This document shows, one piece after another, positions 9,792-17,575 of a DNA stretch of 64,000 bases. Below the pieces are notes generated by a model. That model saw nothing but the letters and a program-made list of their open reading frames with translations. It ran no database searches and was not told the DNA's origin. Within the stretch, counting starts at the first letter, position 1, and every line of letters starts with the position of its first letter. The stretch covers positions 1,018,233 through 1,082,232 of the forward strand of contig NZ_QUMT01000003.1 of NCBI RefSeq assembly GCF_003387155.1. Direction: 5' to 3'. The position numbers and the translations under genes are program-made. The stretch is from Roseateles depolymerans. Its GTDB lineage: Bacteria > Pseudomonadota > Gammaproteobacteria > Burkholderiales > Burkholderiaceae_C.

Positions 9792-10094
9792 GGCTGCCAG
9801 GGGCCAGACGGCGCTGACCAGCCGTGCACAGGCTCGTGCGCGCTCGTGCCCACTTGCTGCGCCCAGTTGCTGCGCCCACTCGTGCGCTCACCGCGCCGCG
9901 CGGCGTTCCCCGCCGCATAACCCGGTGTTATGGTTAAACCGTGCCATTTCAGTTGTGACGGGCACGCGCCCGTTCCAACAATGGCGCGCCGCCTGCCGCC
10001 TTCCATGCACCTGCTTCATCGCCGTCCGCGCCGTCCGCGTCTTGCTCAGCCCCGTGATCCTCATCCGGCTCCCACGCCGGAGGTGCGCCCGCCT
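9792..10094. other. Intergenic region between dppF and dppA
   Basis: No gene is seen in these roughly 300 bases. TTGCTGCGCCCA occurs twice in tandem (9854-9865 and 9867-9878). Near 9916-9940 is a short A/T-richer stretch with a small dyad (ATAAC...GTTAT), a likely place for a separate dppA promoter. Its upper edge depends on which dppA start is correct. Confidence 0.35.
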
Positions 10095-11759
10095 GTGCTG
10101 CCGAGACTGAATCGGCCGGTCCAGCGTCAAGGGCTGCGGGATCGAGGCTGGATCGCAGCTGGACTAAATCGCTGCGCCGCACCGCTACTGGGGTGGACGC
10201 TGGCGTTTGCGGGGATGCCTGCGCAAGCGGCAGCGCCCACCGACAAACCGCTGATCTACTGCACCGACGCCAGCCCGGAAGGCTTTGATCCGGGGTTATG
10301 GGATTCGGCCAGCACCAACAACGTCAACAACCAGATCTTCCAGGGCCTGGTGCGTTTCGAGCGCGGCGGCACCGCGCTGCAACCGGCGCTGGCCACCCGC
10401 TGGGAGATCAGCCCGGACGCGCGCGTTTTCACCTTCCACCTGCGCCCCGGGGTGCACTTCCACCAGCGCCCCTGGTTCACGCCCAGCCGCGACCTCAATG
10501 CGGACGACGTGATGTTCACCTTCGGCCGCTTCCTGAACCCGGACCATCCGTTCAACAAGGCCTTCCCCGCCACCTTCATCTACCCGCAGAACCTGGGCCT
10601 GGCCAAGGCCGTGGCGTCGCTGGAAAAGCTGGACGCCATGACTGTGCGCTTCACACTGCACCAGCCCAACGTCACCTTCCTGAGCTACTTCGCGATGGCC
10701 TTTGCCGGCATCCAGTCGGCGGAATACGGCGCACAGTTGCTGCGCGACGGCCAGCCGGGCCAGATCAACCGGCTGCCGGTGGGCACTGGCCCCTATCGCT
10801 TCCGCAGCTATGCCAAGGACGATGTGGTCCGCCTGGAGGCCAATCCCGACTACTGGGGCACGCCGCAGAAAACCCAGCGACTGATCTTCACCATCAGCCG
10901 TGAAGCGGCGGTGCGGGTGCAAAAGCTGCTGGCGGGGGAATGCCAGATCACCTCCCCGCTGCGGGACATCGACGTGGCCGCCCTGGACCGGCATGCCGAC
11001 CGCATCCGGCTGATGAAGATCCAGGCCCTGAACATCTCCTACCTGTCCTTCAACCTGCGCAAGCCACCGACAGACAACCGGCTGGTGCGGGAGGCGCTGG
11101 ACATCGCCGTCGACCGGGACGCCATCTTCCGCGCCCTGTTCCCGCGCGGGGATGCGATGCAGGCGGTCAATCCGTTCCCACCGGCCATCCCCGGCTACAA
11201 CACGCGACTGCGCAACGAATACAACCCCGCCCGGGCCCGCGAGCTGTTGCGGCAGGCGGGATATCCAGACGGGCTGGACATCGACCTGTGGGCCCTGCCG
11301 GTCACCCGCCCCACCAATCCCAACGGGCAGCTGATGGCCCAGCTGATTCAGCAGGACTGGGCCCGGATCGGCGTGCGGGCACAGATCCGGACCTACGAAT
11401 GGGGCGAGTACCTCAAGCGCGCCAATGCCGGTGAGCATTCGGTCTACATGAGTGGCTGGGCCGGGGAAAGCGGGGATGCGGACGACTTCCTCTCCCCCAA
11501 CCTCAGCTGCGCCACCAACAAGACCGGCGTGAAATTCTGCAATGCCGAGTTCGAGCGTCTGATCGACACGGCCCGTGCCACGCCCGACGCCGCGCGGCGG
11601 ATCGCGCTGTACGAGCAGGCGCAGGAGATCTTCAAACGGGAGCGCCCCTGGATCACCATGGCGCATTCCACGGTCTACATCCCCACCAGCCTGGACCTGC
11701 GAGGCTTTCGCATGCAGCCCAACGGCGGGGTGATGTTCGAGAACGTCTACCGAGAGTAA
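10095..11759 (+). CDS. dppA: Peptide ABC transporter substrate-binding protein (DppA/SBP_bac_5)
   Basis: An extracellular solute-binding protein family 5 member. I chose the GTG at 10095 (554 residues) because GGAGG lies 11 bases upstream and the signal peptide then fits (hydrophobic CAAPLLGWTLAFAG, cleavage after AQA). ATG codons at 9930, 9978 and 10005 are alternatives but add an Arg/Pro-rich segment. The mature protein shows the family hallmarks DASPEGFDPGLWDSAST, NNQIFQGLVRFERGG, LRPGVHFH and LPVGTGPYRF. It captures peptides in the periplasm for DppBCDF. In this setting the ligand may be murein tripeptide or D-Ala-D-Ala, which sequence alone cannot decide. The LysR gene starts 6 bases after the stop. 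Confidence 0.88.
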   Translation: MLPRLNRPVQRQGLRDRGWIAAGLNRCAAPLLGWTLAFAGMPAQAAAPTDKPLIYCTDASPEGFDPGLWDSASTNNVNNQIFQGLVRFERGGTALQPALATRWEISPDARVFTFHLRPGVHFHQRPWFTPSRDLNADDVMFTFGRFLNPDHPFNKAFPATFIYPQNLGLAKAVASLEKLDAMTVRFTLHQPNVTFLSYFAMAFAGIQSAEYGAQLLRDGQPGQINRLPVGTGPYRFRSYAKDDVVRLEANPDYWGTPQKTQRLIFTISREAAVRVQKLLAGECQITSPLRDIDVAALDRHADRIRLMKIQALNISYLSFNLRKPPTDNRLVREALDIAVDRDAIFRALFPRGDAMQAVNPFPPAIPGYNTRLRNEYNPARARELLRQAGYPDGLDIDLWALPVTRPTNPNGQLMAQLIQQDWARIGVRAQIRTYEWGEYLKRANAGEHSVYMSGWAGESGDADDFLSPNLSCATNKTGVKFCNAEFERLIDTARATPDAARRIALYEQAQEIFKRERPWITMAHSTVYIPTSLDLRGFRMQPNGGVMFENVYRE

Positions 11760-11765
11760 GCCACC

Positions 11766-12665
11766 ATGCGGCTGCGCCATATCGAGGTCTTCCACGCCAT
11801 CATGCAGGCGGGCACCATCAGCGGGGCGGCCCAGTTGCTGCACATCTCCCAGCCGGCGGTGACCAAGGTGCTGCAGCACTGCGAACTGCAGCTGGGCATG
11901 CCGCTGTTCGACCGGGTGCGCGGCAAGCTCTATCCGACGCCGGAGGCGCAGCGCTTGTTCGTGGAGATCGACAAGCTCAACCGCGACCTGGTCTCCATCC
12001 GTCGCCTGGCCGCCAACCTGCGCGCCGGAGAGTCGGAATCGCTGCGGCTGATGGCCACGCCGGCGCTGGGCGTGACGGTCATCCCCGCCGCCATGACCCA
12101 CTGGGCCCGTGCTTTCCCGCGCAGCCGCTGCCACCTCAGCACCCATCACACGCGGGAGATCGTCTCGGCGCTGCTGCTGGGCGAGGCGGACCTGGCCTTG
12201 AGCCTGCACGACCCGCGGCATCCCGGCATCAAGACCGAGGTGCTGGCGGCCGGTGAGCTGATGGCGCTGTGCCCGCTGAGCAGCCCCGAGGCGCAGGGCG
12301 ACGGGCCGCTGCCGCTGGCGGACATCGAGTCCGAGCTCATCGCTATGGCGGAGGACGACCCGCTCGGGCAGATGCTGCACCACGCGGGCGAGGCGCTGGG
12401 CCAGCATCTGGACAGCCGCATCACCGTGCAGACCTATCAGCTGGCCCGGTCGCTGGTGGAAGCGGGCGTGGGCATGACGGTGGTGGACCCATTCACCGCC
12501 GCCGCCGCCGACCGCAGCCGGGTGCGCGTGCGGCCGCTGGCGCCGACCATGTCGGTACAGCTCTACCTGCTGACCTCGGCGAGCGCGCCGCTGGCGCAGG
12601 CGGCGCGGCGGCTGGTCGCCTATCTGCGCGATGCCGCCCGCAGCAACCTGGACAGCCTGTCGTGA
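11766..12665 (+). CDS. LysR-family transcriptional regulator
   Basis: A 299-residue LysR-type regulator. The N-terminal winged helix-turn-helix reads IEVFHAIMQAGTISGAAQLL followed by HISQPAVTKVLQHCELQLG, and the effector domain follows (MATPALGVTVIPAAM onward). It lies 6 bases after dppA and 12 bases before ddpX, in the same direction, so it is probably embedded in the operon and controls it. The inducer is likely a cell-wall peptide or amino acid, an inference from location. No operator could be assigned with confidence. Confidence 0.9.
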   Translation: MRLRHIEVFHAIMQAGTISGAAQLLHISQPAVTKVLQHCELQLGMPLFDRVRGKLYPTPEAQRLFVEIDKLNRDLVSIRRLAANLRAGESESLRLMATPALGVTVIPAAMTHWARAFPRSRCHLSTHHTREIVSALLLGEADLALSLHDPRHPGIKTEVLAAGELMALCPLSSPEAQGDGPLPLADIESELIAMAEDDPLGQMLHHAGEALGQHLDSRITVQTYQLARSLVEAGVGMTVVDPFTAAAADRSRVRVRPLAPTMSVQLYLLTSASAPLAQAARRLVAYLRDAARSNLDSLS

Positions 12666-12677
12666 TCAAGGACGCCC

Positions 12678-13298
12678 ATGAACGCCGCTGAACGCACCAT
12701 CGCCTGTGAGGACATCGCCAGCCACCCGGCGTTTCAGCCGCTGCTGTCCGTGCCGGGTGTCGCGGTGGACCTGCGGTATGCAACGCCGGACAACTTCGTG
12801 GGCCGGGCGGTCTACGGCGGCCTGGATTGCGCCTATCTGCGCCGCGAGGCGGCCGAGGCCCTGGCCCGCGCCGCCGACTGGCTGGCCCGCCACCACAGCG
12901 GCGTGCAACTGGTGGTGCTGGATGCGCTGCGCCCACAGCGGGTGCAGGAGGCCTTGTGGGCGGAGCTCGAAGGCACGCCGCTGACCCAGTACCTGGCGCA
13001 TCCGGCGCGCCGGTCCATTCACTCCTTCGGCATGGCGGTGGATGTGACGCTGCTGGATGCCCAGGGCCGGGAACTAGACATGGGCACCGGCTTTGACGAG
13101 ATGACGCCGGCGTCCCATCCAGAATTCGAGGCCGAGCAACTGGCCCAGGGCGGCCTGACGGCGGCGCAGCTGACGCATCGCGGCTGGCTGCGTGCGGCCA
13201 TGCGGTTTGCCGGCTTCCAGACGATTTCGACCGAGTGGTGGCATTTCGATTTCGGCGACCGGGAATGGGTGCGCCGCACCTTGCCGCTGGTGATCTGA
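12678..13298 (+). CDS. ddpX: D-alanyl-D-alanine dipeptidase (M15D, VanX/DdpX type)
   Basis: A 206-residue zinc dipeptidase. The M15 motif SxHxxGxAxD is present as SIHSFGMAVD (H115 and D122 as zinc ligands), and the EWWHFDFGD block supplies the catalytic Glu (E186) and third ligand (H189). There is no signal peptide, so it should act in the cytoplasm, splitting D-Ala-D-Ala to D-alanine. In E. coli ddpX heads an operon with a dipeptide ABC transporter; here it follows one, which supports uptake and use of wall-derived dipeptides. No vancomycin-resistance ligase or dehydrogenase genes are near, so a resistance role is unlikely. Confidence 0.92.
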   Translation: MNAAERTIACEDIASHPAFQPLLSVPGVAVDLRYATPDNFVGRAVYGGLDCAYLRREAAEALARAADWLARHHSGVQLVVLDALRPQRVQEALWAELEGTPLTQYLAHPARRSIHSFGMAVDVTLLDAQGRELDMGTGFDEMTPASHPEFEAEQLAQGGLTAAQLTHRGWLRAAMRFAGFQTISTEWWHFDFGDREWVRRTLPLVI

Positions 13299-13321
13299 AC
13301 CCCGTCTTTCCAGGAGACTGC

Positions 13322-14473
13322 ATGACATCCTCCCGCCGACAGATTCTGCGCACGGCCCTGGCGGCCAGCGGGGCCGGGCTTGGGGCCAGTGTTGGCGCGT
13401 TGACGGCCTCGAGCAGCGCCTTTGCTGCGGCCGGCACTGGCGCCCCTACGGCGTCCCCTATGGCGTCCCCTGCAGCGGCCTCAGCGGCGACCCCTTCCCG
13501 CCTCCCGGTGCCCACCGACATCCCGCCGACCTTGCGCGCCCGGCGGCTGCAACCCGGCGACACCATCGGCCTGGTCAGTCCCGCCAATGCGACCTATGAG
13601 CGCGAGCCGCTGACCATCGCGGTCGAGTCGCTGCAGGCGATGGGTTTCAAGGTCAAGCTGGGCCCGCATGTGCAGGCTCGCTACGGACAGTTTGGCGGCA
13701 CCGATGCCCAGCGCGCGGGGGACATCAACGATTTCTTCGCGGACGACTCGGTGGCGGGCATCCTCGCCCTGAGCGGCGGCTCGGGCTGCAACCGCATCGT
13801 GGACAAGCTCAACTACGCGCTCATCCGCCGCAAGCCCAAGTTCTTCGGCGGCTTTTCCGACCTCACCAGCCTGGTCAACGCCATCCATCGGCAGACCGGC
13901 CTCATCACCTTCCACAGCCCGGTGGCGAGTTCGGAGTGGAACGAGTTCTCGCTGCAGCACTTCAAGGCGGTGGTGATGGACGCCGCGCCGGACGTGCTGC
14001 GCAACGTCAGCGACAAGGGCGACAACCTGGTGCAGACCGAGGACCGCATCACCACCGTGCGGCCCGGCGTAGCGCAGGGCCGGCTGATCGGCGGCAACCT
14101 GACGGTGCTGGCCTCGCTGGCGGGCTCGCCCTTCTTCCCGGACTGCCGGGGCGCGCTGCTGTTCCTGGAGGACACCAACGAGTACATCTATCGCCTCGAC
14201 CGCTGCCTCTCGACGCTGCGGCTGGCGGGCGCGCTGGACCAGCTGGCGGGCGTGGTGCTGGGCAAGTTCACCCGCTGCGGCCCCGGCGAGGGTTACGGCA
14301 CACTCACCCTGGACGAAGTCTTCGACGACTATTTCCTGCCACTGAATGTGCCGGTCTATCGCGGCGCCATGATCGGCCACATCCGGCGCAAGTTCACCGT
14401 GCCGGTGGGGCAGATGGCCGAGATCGATTCACAGGCCGGCACGGTCCGGTTGCTGTCCTCAGCGGTCCGTTGA
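13322..14473 (+). CDS. Exported LD-carboxypeptidase (S66 family)
   Basis: A 383-residue S66 peptidase from the ATG at 13322 (AGGAG 8 bases upstream). The N-terminus has a twin-arginine-like signal (SSRRQILRTALAAS) and an Ala-rich segment, followed by the S66 fold: LSGGSGCNRIVDKL, the probable nucleophile Ser in FFGGFSDLTSLV, the Glu in LLFLEDTNEYIYRLDR and the His in MIGHIRRKFTVPVG. It should remove the terminal D-amino acid from tetrapeptides. Most LdcA enzymes are cytoplasmic, so an exported version is unusual and suggests trimming of peptides before import. An inverted repeat at 14479-14499 directly follows the stop. Confidence 0.88.
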   Translation: MTSSRRQILRTALAASGAGLGASVGALTASSSAFAAAGTGAPTASPMASPAAASAATPSRLPVPTDIPPTLRARRLQPGDTIGLVSPANATYEREPLTIAVESLQAMGFKVKLGPHVQARYGQFGGTDAQRAGDINDFFADDSVAGILALSGGSGCNRIVDKLNYALIRRKPKFFGGFSDLTSLVNAIHRQTGLITFHSPVASSEWNEFSLQHFKAVVMDAAPDVLRNVSDKGDNLVQTEDRITTVRPGVAQGRLIGGNLTVLASLAGSPFFPDCRGALLFLEDTNEYIYRLDRCLSTLRLAGALDQLAGVVLGKFTRCGPGEGYGTLTLDEVFDDYFLPLNVPVYRGAMIGHIRRKFTVPVGQMAEIDSQAGTVRLLSSAVR

Positions 14474-14478
14474 CCGCA

Positions 14479-14499
14479 GGAGCCGCTGCGCGCGGCTCC
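14479..14499. repeat. Inverted repeat after the LD-carboxypeptidase gene
   Basis: GGAGCCGC (14479-14486) pairs with GCGGCTCC (14492-14499) around a 5-nt loop, six bases after the stop codon. There is no T-run, so it may be an RNA end-stabilising hairpin rather than a classical terminator. It marks the likely end of the operon. Confidence 0.45.
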
Positions 14500-14598
14500 G
14501 ATCCCGTGAGGTTTTGCCGCCAGCTCCCTCTTCCGGGTGGGCCTCCCGCCCAGGTCTCTGCCGAGCCGACCGCTAGCATGCGGCTTCGGGAGAGAGTC

Positions 14599-17523
14599 AT
14601 GACACAACACAAGACGGGCTGGCGCCGCGCCCTGGCGTCATCCACCGTGGCCGCTTCGTTGGCGGTGAAGACGGCACTGGCGCTGATGGGCGGATCGATG
14701 CTGACCGGGATGGCCCTGGCCGCCCCACAGGACCCGCAGGCCGGCCGCGAGCCGTCGCGCCTGGGCGGCGCCCTCCAGGGCGATGCCAATGCCCGAAGCG
14801 CCCCCATGCCCGCCATGACGCCACTGCCCGCCTGGGTGACGCCCCTGGACCCGGCGCTGGACAAGTTGCTGCCCGAGGATTCACGAGGCGTGGACTACCT
14901 GCTGGTGGACCAGCAGACCCGCGTCACGGCCAGCGACCGCTTCAACTATCGTCACCGGGTCGATCGCATCCGGAACGAGCGCGGCCTGGACAGCAGCGGC
15001 CAGATCGAGGTGAGCTTCAACCCGGCCTACCAGAGCGTGCAGATCCACCAGTTGCGGATCCATCGCCAGGGACGGGTCCTGCCCTGGCAGCAGCATGCTC
15101 GGGCGCGCTGGCTGGACCGCGAGACCCAGTTGGAGAAGGGGGTCTATGACGGCACGCGGACGCTGCTGCTGACGCTCGATGACCTGCGCGTGGGCGACGT
15201 GCTGGAGTACGCCTACACGGTGCGAGGCAGTAACCCGGTGTTTGGACAGCGGCAGTTTGGGGGCACGGAGCTGCAATACGGGGTGCAGGTCGGCCAGCAA
15301 TTCGGACGGCTGCTGATGCCCGGCGGGCGCGACCCCAAATTCCAGGCCTCGGCGGGTGTGACCGTCCAGCGTCGCCTGCTGCCGGGCGGCGAGCAGGAGT
15401 GGCAGTGGGACCTGAAGGACTTCCCGGCCCTGCAACAGGACAGCGGCACCCCCTCCTGGTTCAACCCCTACGCCCGTTTGACCTGGTCGGAATTCGAGGA
15501 CTGGGGCGCCGTGGCGCGTTGGGCCTCGCCCCTGTATGAGCTGCCGTTAACGCCAGCCGCCTCGGTGCAGCAGGTGCTGAACGACCTCAAGCAGCAGTAC
15601 CCCACGCCGGACGCCCAGATCGCCGGCGCCCTGCGCCTGGTGCAGGAGCAGGTGCGTTATCTGTCGGTCGCCATCGGCGCCGGGTCGCATGCGCCGCGTC
15701 GGCCGGAGCAGGTGCTGGCCCAACGGTTTGGCGACTGCAAGGACAAGTCGCTGCTGACCGTGGCACTGCTGCGCGGGCTTGGCGTCCGGGCCTGGGTGGC
15801 CTTCGTCAATACCGAACTGCGCGATCGCCTCGATGGTGTGCTGCCGTCCGCTGGCGCCTTTGACCATGCCATCGTGCTGGCCGAGTGGAACGGGCAGCGC
15901 TACTGGCTGGACCCGACCCGGCCGCCGCAGAGCGGCACCCTCCAGCAACTGGTGCAGGCCAATTTCGGTCAGGCGCTGGTGGTGGGCCGCGGCACGACCG
16001 GTCTGGTCCGGATCCCGACCGCACCGTCCGCCGTGGACCGCCGGGAGATCCATGCCCGCTTCGATCTGCGCCAGGGCTCCGGTGACACCCTCTACGAGGT
16101 GACGACGCGCTATTTCGGCGCCGCCGCCGAAGACATGCGCCAGCAGTTCGGATCCGGCGACAGCCGGCTGGAGCGGCTGCAAAAGCTCTATCTGGGCTAC
16201 TACGCCCGATCGTTCCAGGGCATCCAGGTCGCCGCGCCGCTGGAGTGGCGGGATGATGCACAGGAGAACGTGCTCACCGTCGTCGAGCACTACCGGATGG
16301 CGTCCTTGTGGCGCCGCGGCAGGACCGGGGTCACGGAAGCGGCCCTGTCCACGCCCGAAATGGATGCCTTGCTGCAACGGCCGGACCTGTCGCAGCGGGA
16401 GCATCCGCTCGCCCGGAAACACCCCCTTCGCCTGGACATGACGGTGGAGGCCCAGCTTCCATCGGAATGGTCTCCGCTGGACCGGGACGCCGGCCAGATG
16501 CAGGTGGACGACGAGCAGTTCAGCTTCAAGCGCGGTTACCAGCGGCAGGGGCGCACGATCACATTGCGGCAGCAGTACGCCAGCCTGTCGGATCACGTGC
16601 CGGCCGAGCGCATGTCCGAATACCTCGACCACCTCAAGCGAGCCGACGAATGGTCTGGTTATCTGGTGAAGTGGGGCAAGAACGGCGGTCCCGTGGAAGA
16701 GAGCCCCGCGGCCACGCCTGGGACGTCCAGCGGCCGCGCCAACACCACGACGGCCCTGGCCTTGCTGGCGGTCGGTGTGCTGGTGGGCCTGCTGCGTCCG
16801 CTGCGTCCGCTGGCGGTCAGACTGAAACTGCGTCACGAACGGCATCCGCCGCCGAATGCCGGCCCGGAGCACGGGCGGCCGATGCGCGGCGCGGTAGGCA
16901 CGGTGTCCTGCATCCCACCCCCGCGGGGGCAGGAGTTGGCCTTGCGCGCCACGGAGAAGGTGGACGGCCCCGGCCGCGATGGCTGGCGCACCTGGCTGCA
17001 GGTGTGGGTGGGCAGCGCGCTCTTGATGCTGGGGGCGTGCTTGCTGCTGATGTGGCAGGTGTGCCGGATCGAGGGCGACAAGGTGCTGCTGCAGCTGGCG
17101 CACTGGGTGTACGGGCTGGGGGCCATTGCGCTGGGCGCCTGGGTGGTGCGCAGCCTGGAGCCCTGGGCCGCGCAGCAGATCGGCCAGTGGCAATGGGGGC
17201 GGATGGGCGGTCGTGCTTATCGGGCCTGGTTGTGGCGCATCGGGGCGACCGACGAGTTCCCGGGAGACGCCGATCAGGACGAGCCAGGTTCCGCTGAAGC
17301 GGCGTCGAATGCCGACGTGGCGGGTGCCCGGGGTGAACGCAGTCGGACGGAAACTCCTGGGCAGACGCCTTCGCGGGACGCCTCCCAGACGCCTGGGCAC
17401 GCGGCGATGAACGCGGCGATGAACGCGGAGACGCACGCGGCGATGAACGCGCCCTCGCGCGCGCCCTTGCACGCAGCGTCGCAAGCAAGCGACCAGGAAG
17501 CAAAACTGCCCGCAGACGCTTGA
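14599..17523 (+). CDS. DUF3857 and transglutaminase-domain membrane protein
   Basis: A 974-residue protein from the ATG at 14599 (GGGAGAG just upstream; an in-frame ATG at 14578 is the alternative). A signal peptide is followed by a DUF3857 domain (about 90-260), then a transglutaminase-like core with the Cys-His-Asp triad at C380 (FGDCKDKS), H423 (AFDHAIV) and D438 (WLDPTR). Three transmembrane helices lie in the last third (ALALLAVGVLVGLL, VWVGSALLMLGACLLL, VYGLGAIALGAWVV). The tail has AMNA-type repeats. Such proteins are periplasmic cysteine-protease-fold enzymes of unknown substrate. The long charged tail after the last helix looks poorly conserved. Confidence 0.85.
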   Translation: MTQHKTGWRRALASSTVAASLAVKTALALMGGSMLTGMALAAPQDPQAGREPSRLGGALQGDANARSAPMPAMTPLPAWVTPLDPALDKLLPEDSRGVDYLLVDQQTRVTASDRFNYRHRVDRIRNERGLDSSGQIEVSFNPAYQSVQIHQLRIHRQGRVLPWQQHARARWLDRETQLEKGVYDGTRTLLLTLDDLRVGDVLEYAYTVRGSNPVFGQRQFGGTELQYGVQVGQQFGRLLMPGGRDPKFQASAGVTVQRRLLPGGEQEWQWDLKDFPALQQDSGTPSWFNPYARLTWSEFEDWGAVARWASPLYELPLTPAASVQQVLNDLKQQYPTPDAQIAGALRLVQEQVRYLSVAIGAGSHAPRRPEQVLAQRFGDCKDKSLLTVALLRGLGVRAWVAFVNTELRDRLDGVLPSAGAFDHAIVLAEWNGQRYWLDPTRPPQSGTLQQLVQANFGQALVVGRGTTGLVRIPTAPSAVDRREIHARFDLRQGSGDTLYEVTTRYFGAAAEDMRQQFGSGDSRLERLQKLYLGYYARSFQGIQVAAPLEWRDDAQENVLTVVEHYRMASLWRRGRTGVTEAALSTPEMDALLQRPDLSQREHPLARKHPLRLDMTVEAQLPSEWSPLDRDAGQMQVDDEQFSFKRGYQRQGRTITLRQQYASLSDHVPAERMSEYLDHLKRADEWSGYLVKWGKNGGPVEESPAATPGTSSGRANTTTALALLAVGVLVGLLRPLRPLAVRLKLRHERHPPPNAGPEHGRPMRGAVGTVSCIPPPRGQELALRATEKVDGPGRDGWRTWLQVWVGSALLMLGACLLLMWQVCRIEGDKVLLQLAHWVYGLGAIALGAWVVRSLEPWAAQQIGQWQWGRMGGRAYRAWLWRIGATDEFPGDADQDEPGSAEAASNADVAGARGERSRTETPGQTPSRDASQTPGHAAMNAAMNAETHAAMNAPSRAPLHAASQASDQEAKLPADA
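17402..17455 (+). repeat. AMNA-encoding short repeats at the transglutaminase C-terminus
   Basis: The 12-base unit GCGATGAACGCG occurs three times within these bases, twice back to back and once after a short interruption, encoding A-M-N-A repeats in the last 40 residues of the protein. It is a low-complexity tail without recognised function. Confidence 0.6.
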
Positions 17524-17553
17524 GCGGGGCGCACTGGCAGGGCGGCCTGGACC

Positions 17554-17565
17554 TAGGCGCGCCTA
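17554..17565. repeat. Perfect 12-bp palindrome between convergent genes
   Basis: TAGGCGCGCCTA is its own reverse complement. It sits in the 52-base gap between the stops of the transglutaminase and dacB genes. It lacks a T-run. It may be a weak bidirectional transcription end or chance. Confidence 0.3.
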
Positions 17566-17575
17566 CCGGTGACGA

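Noticed and set aside
10296-12407. Long minus-strand open frame opposite dppA and the LysR gene
   Set aside because: It crosses two well-supported plus-strand genes and has the His/Gln/Val-rich composition of an antisense shadow.
12678-13298. Vancomycin-resistance vanX gene
   Set aside because: No vanH, vanA-type ligase or two-component genes nearby; the peptide-transporter context fits dipeptide use.
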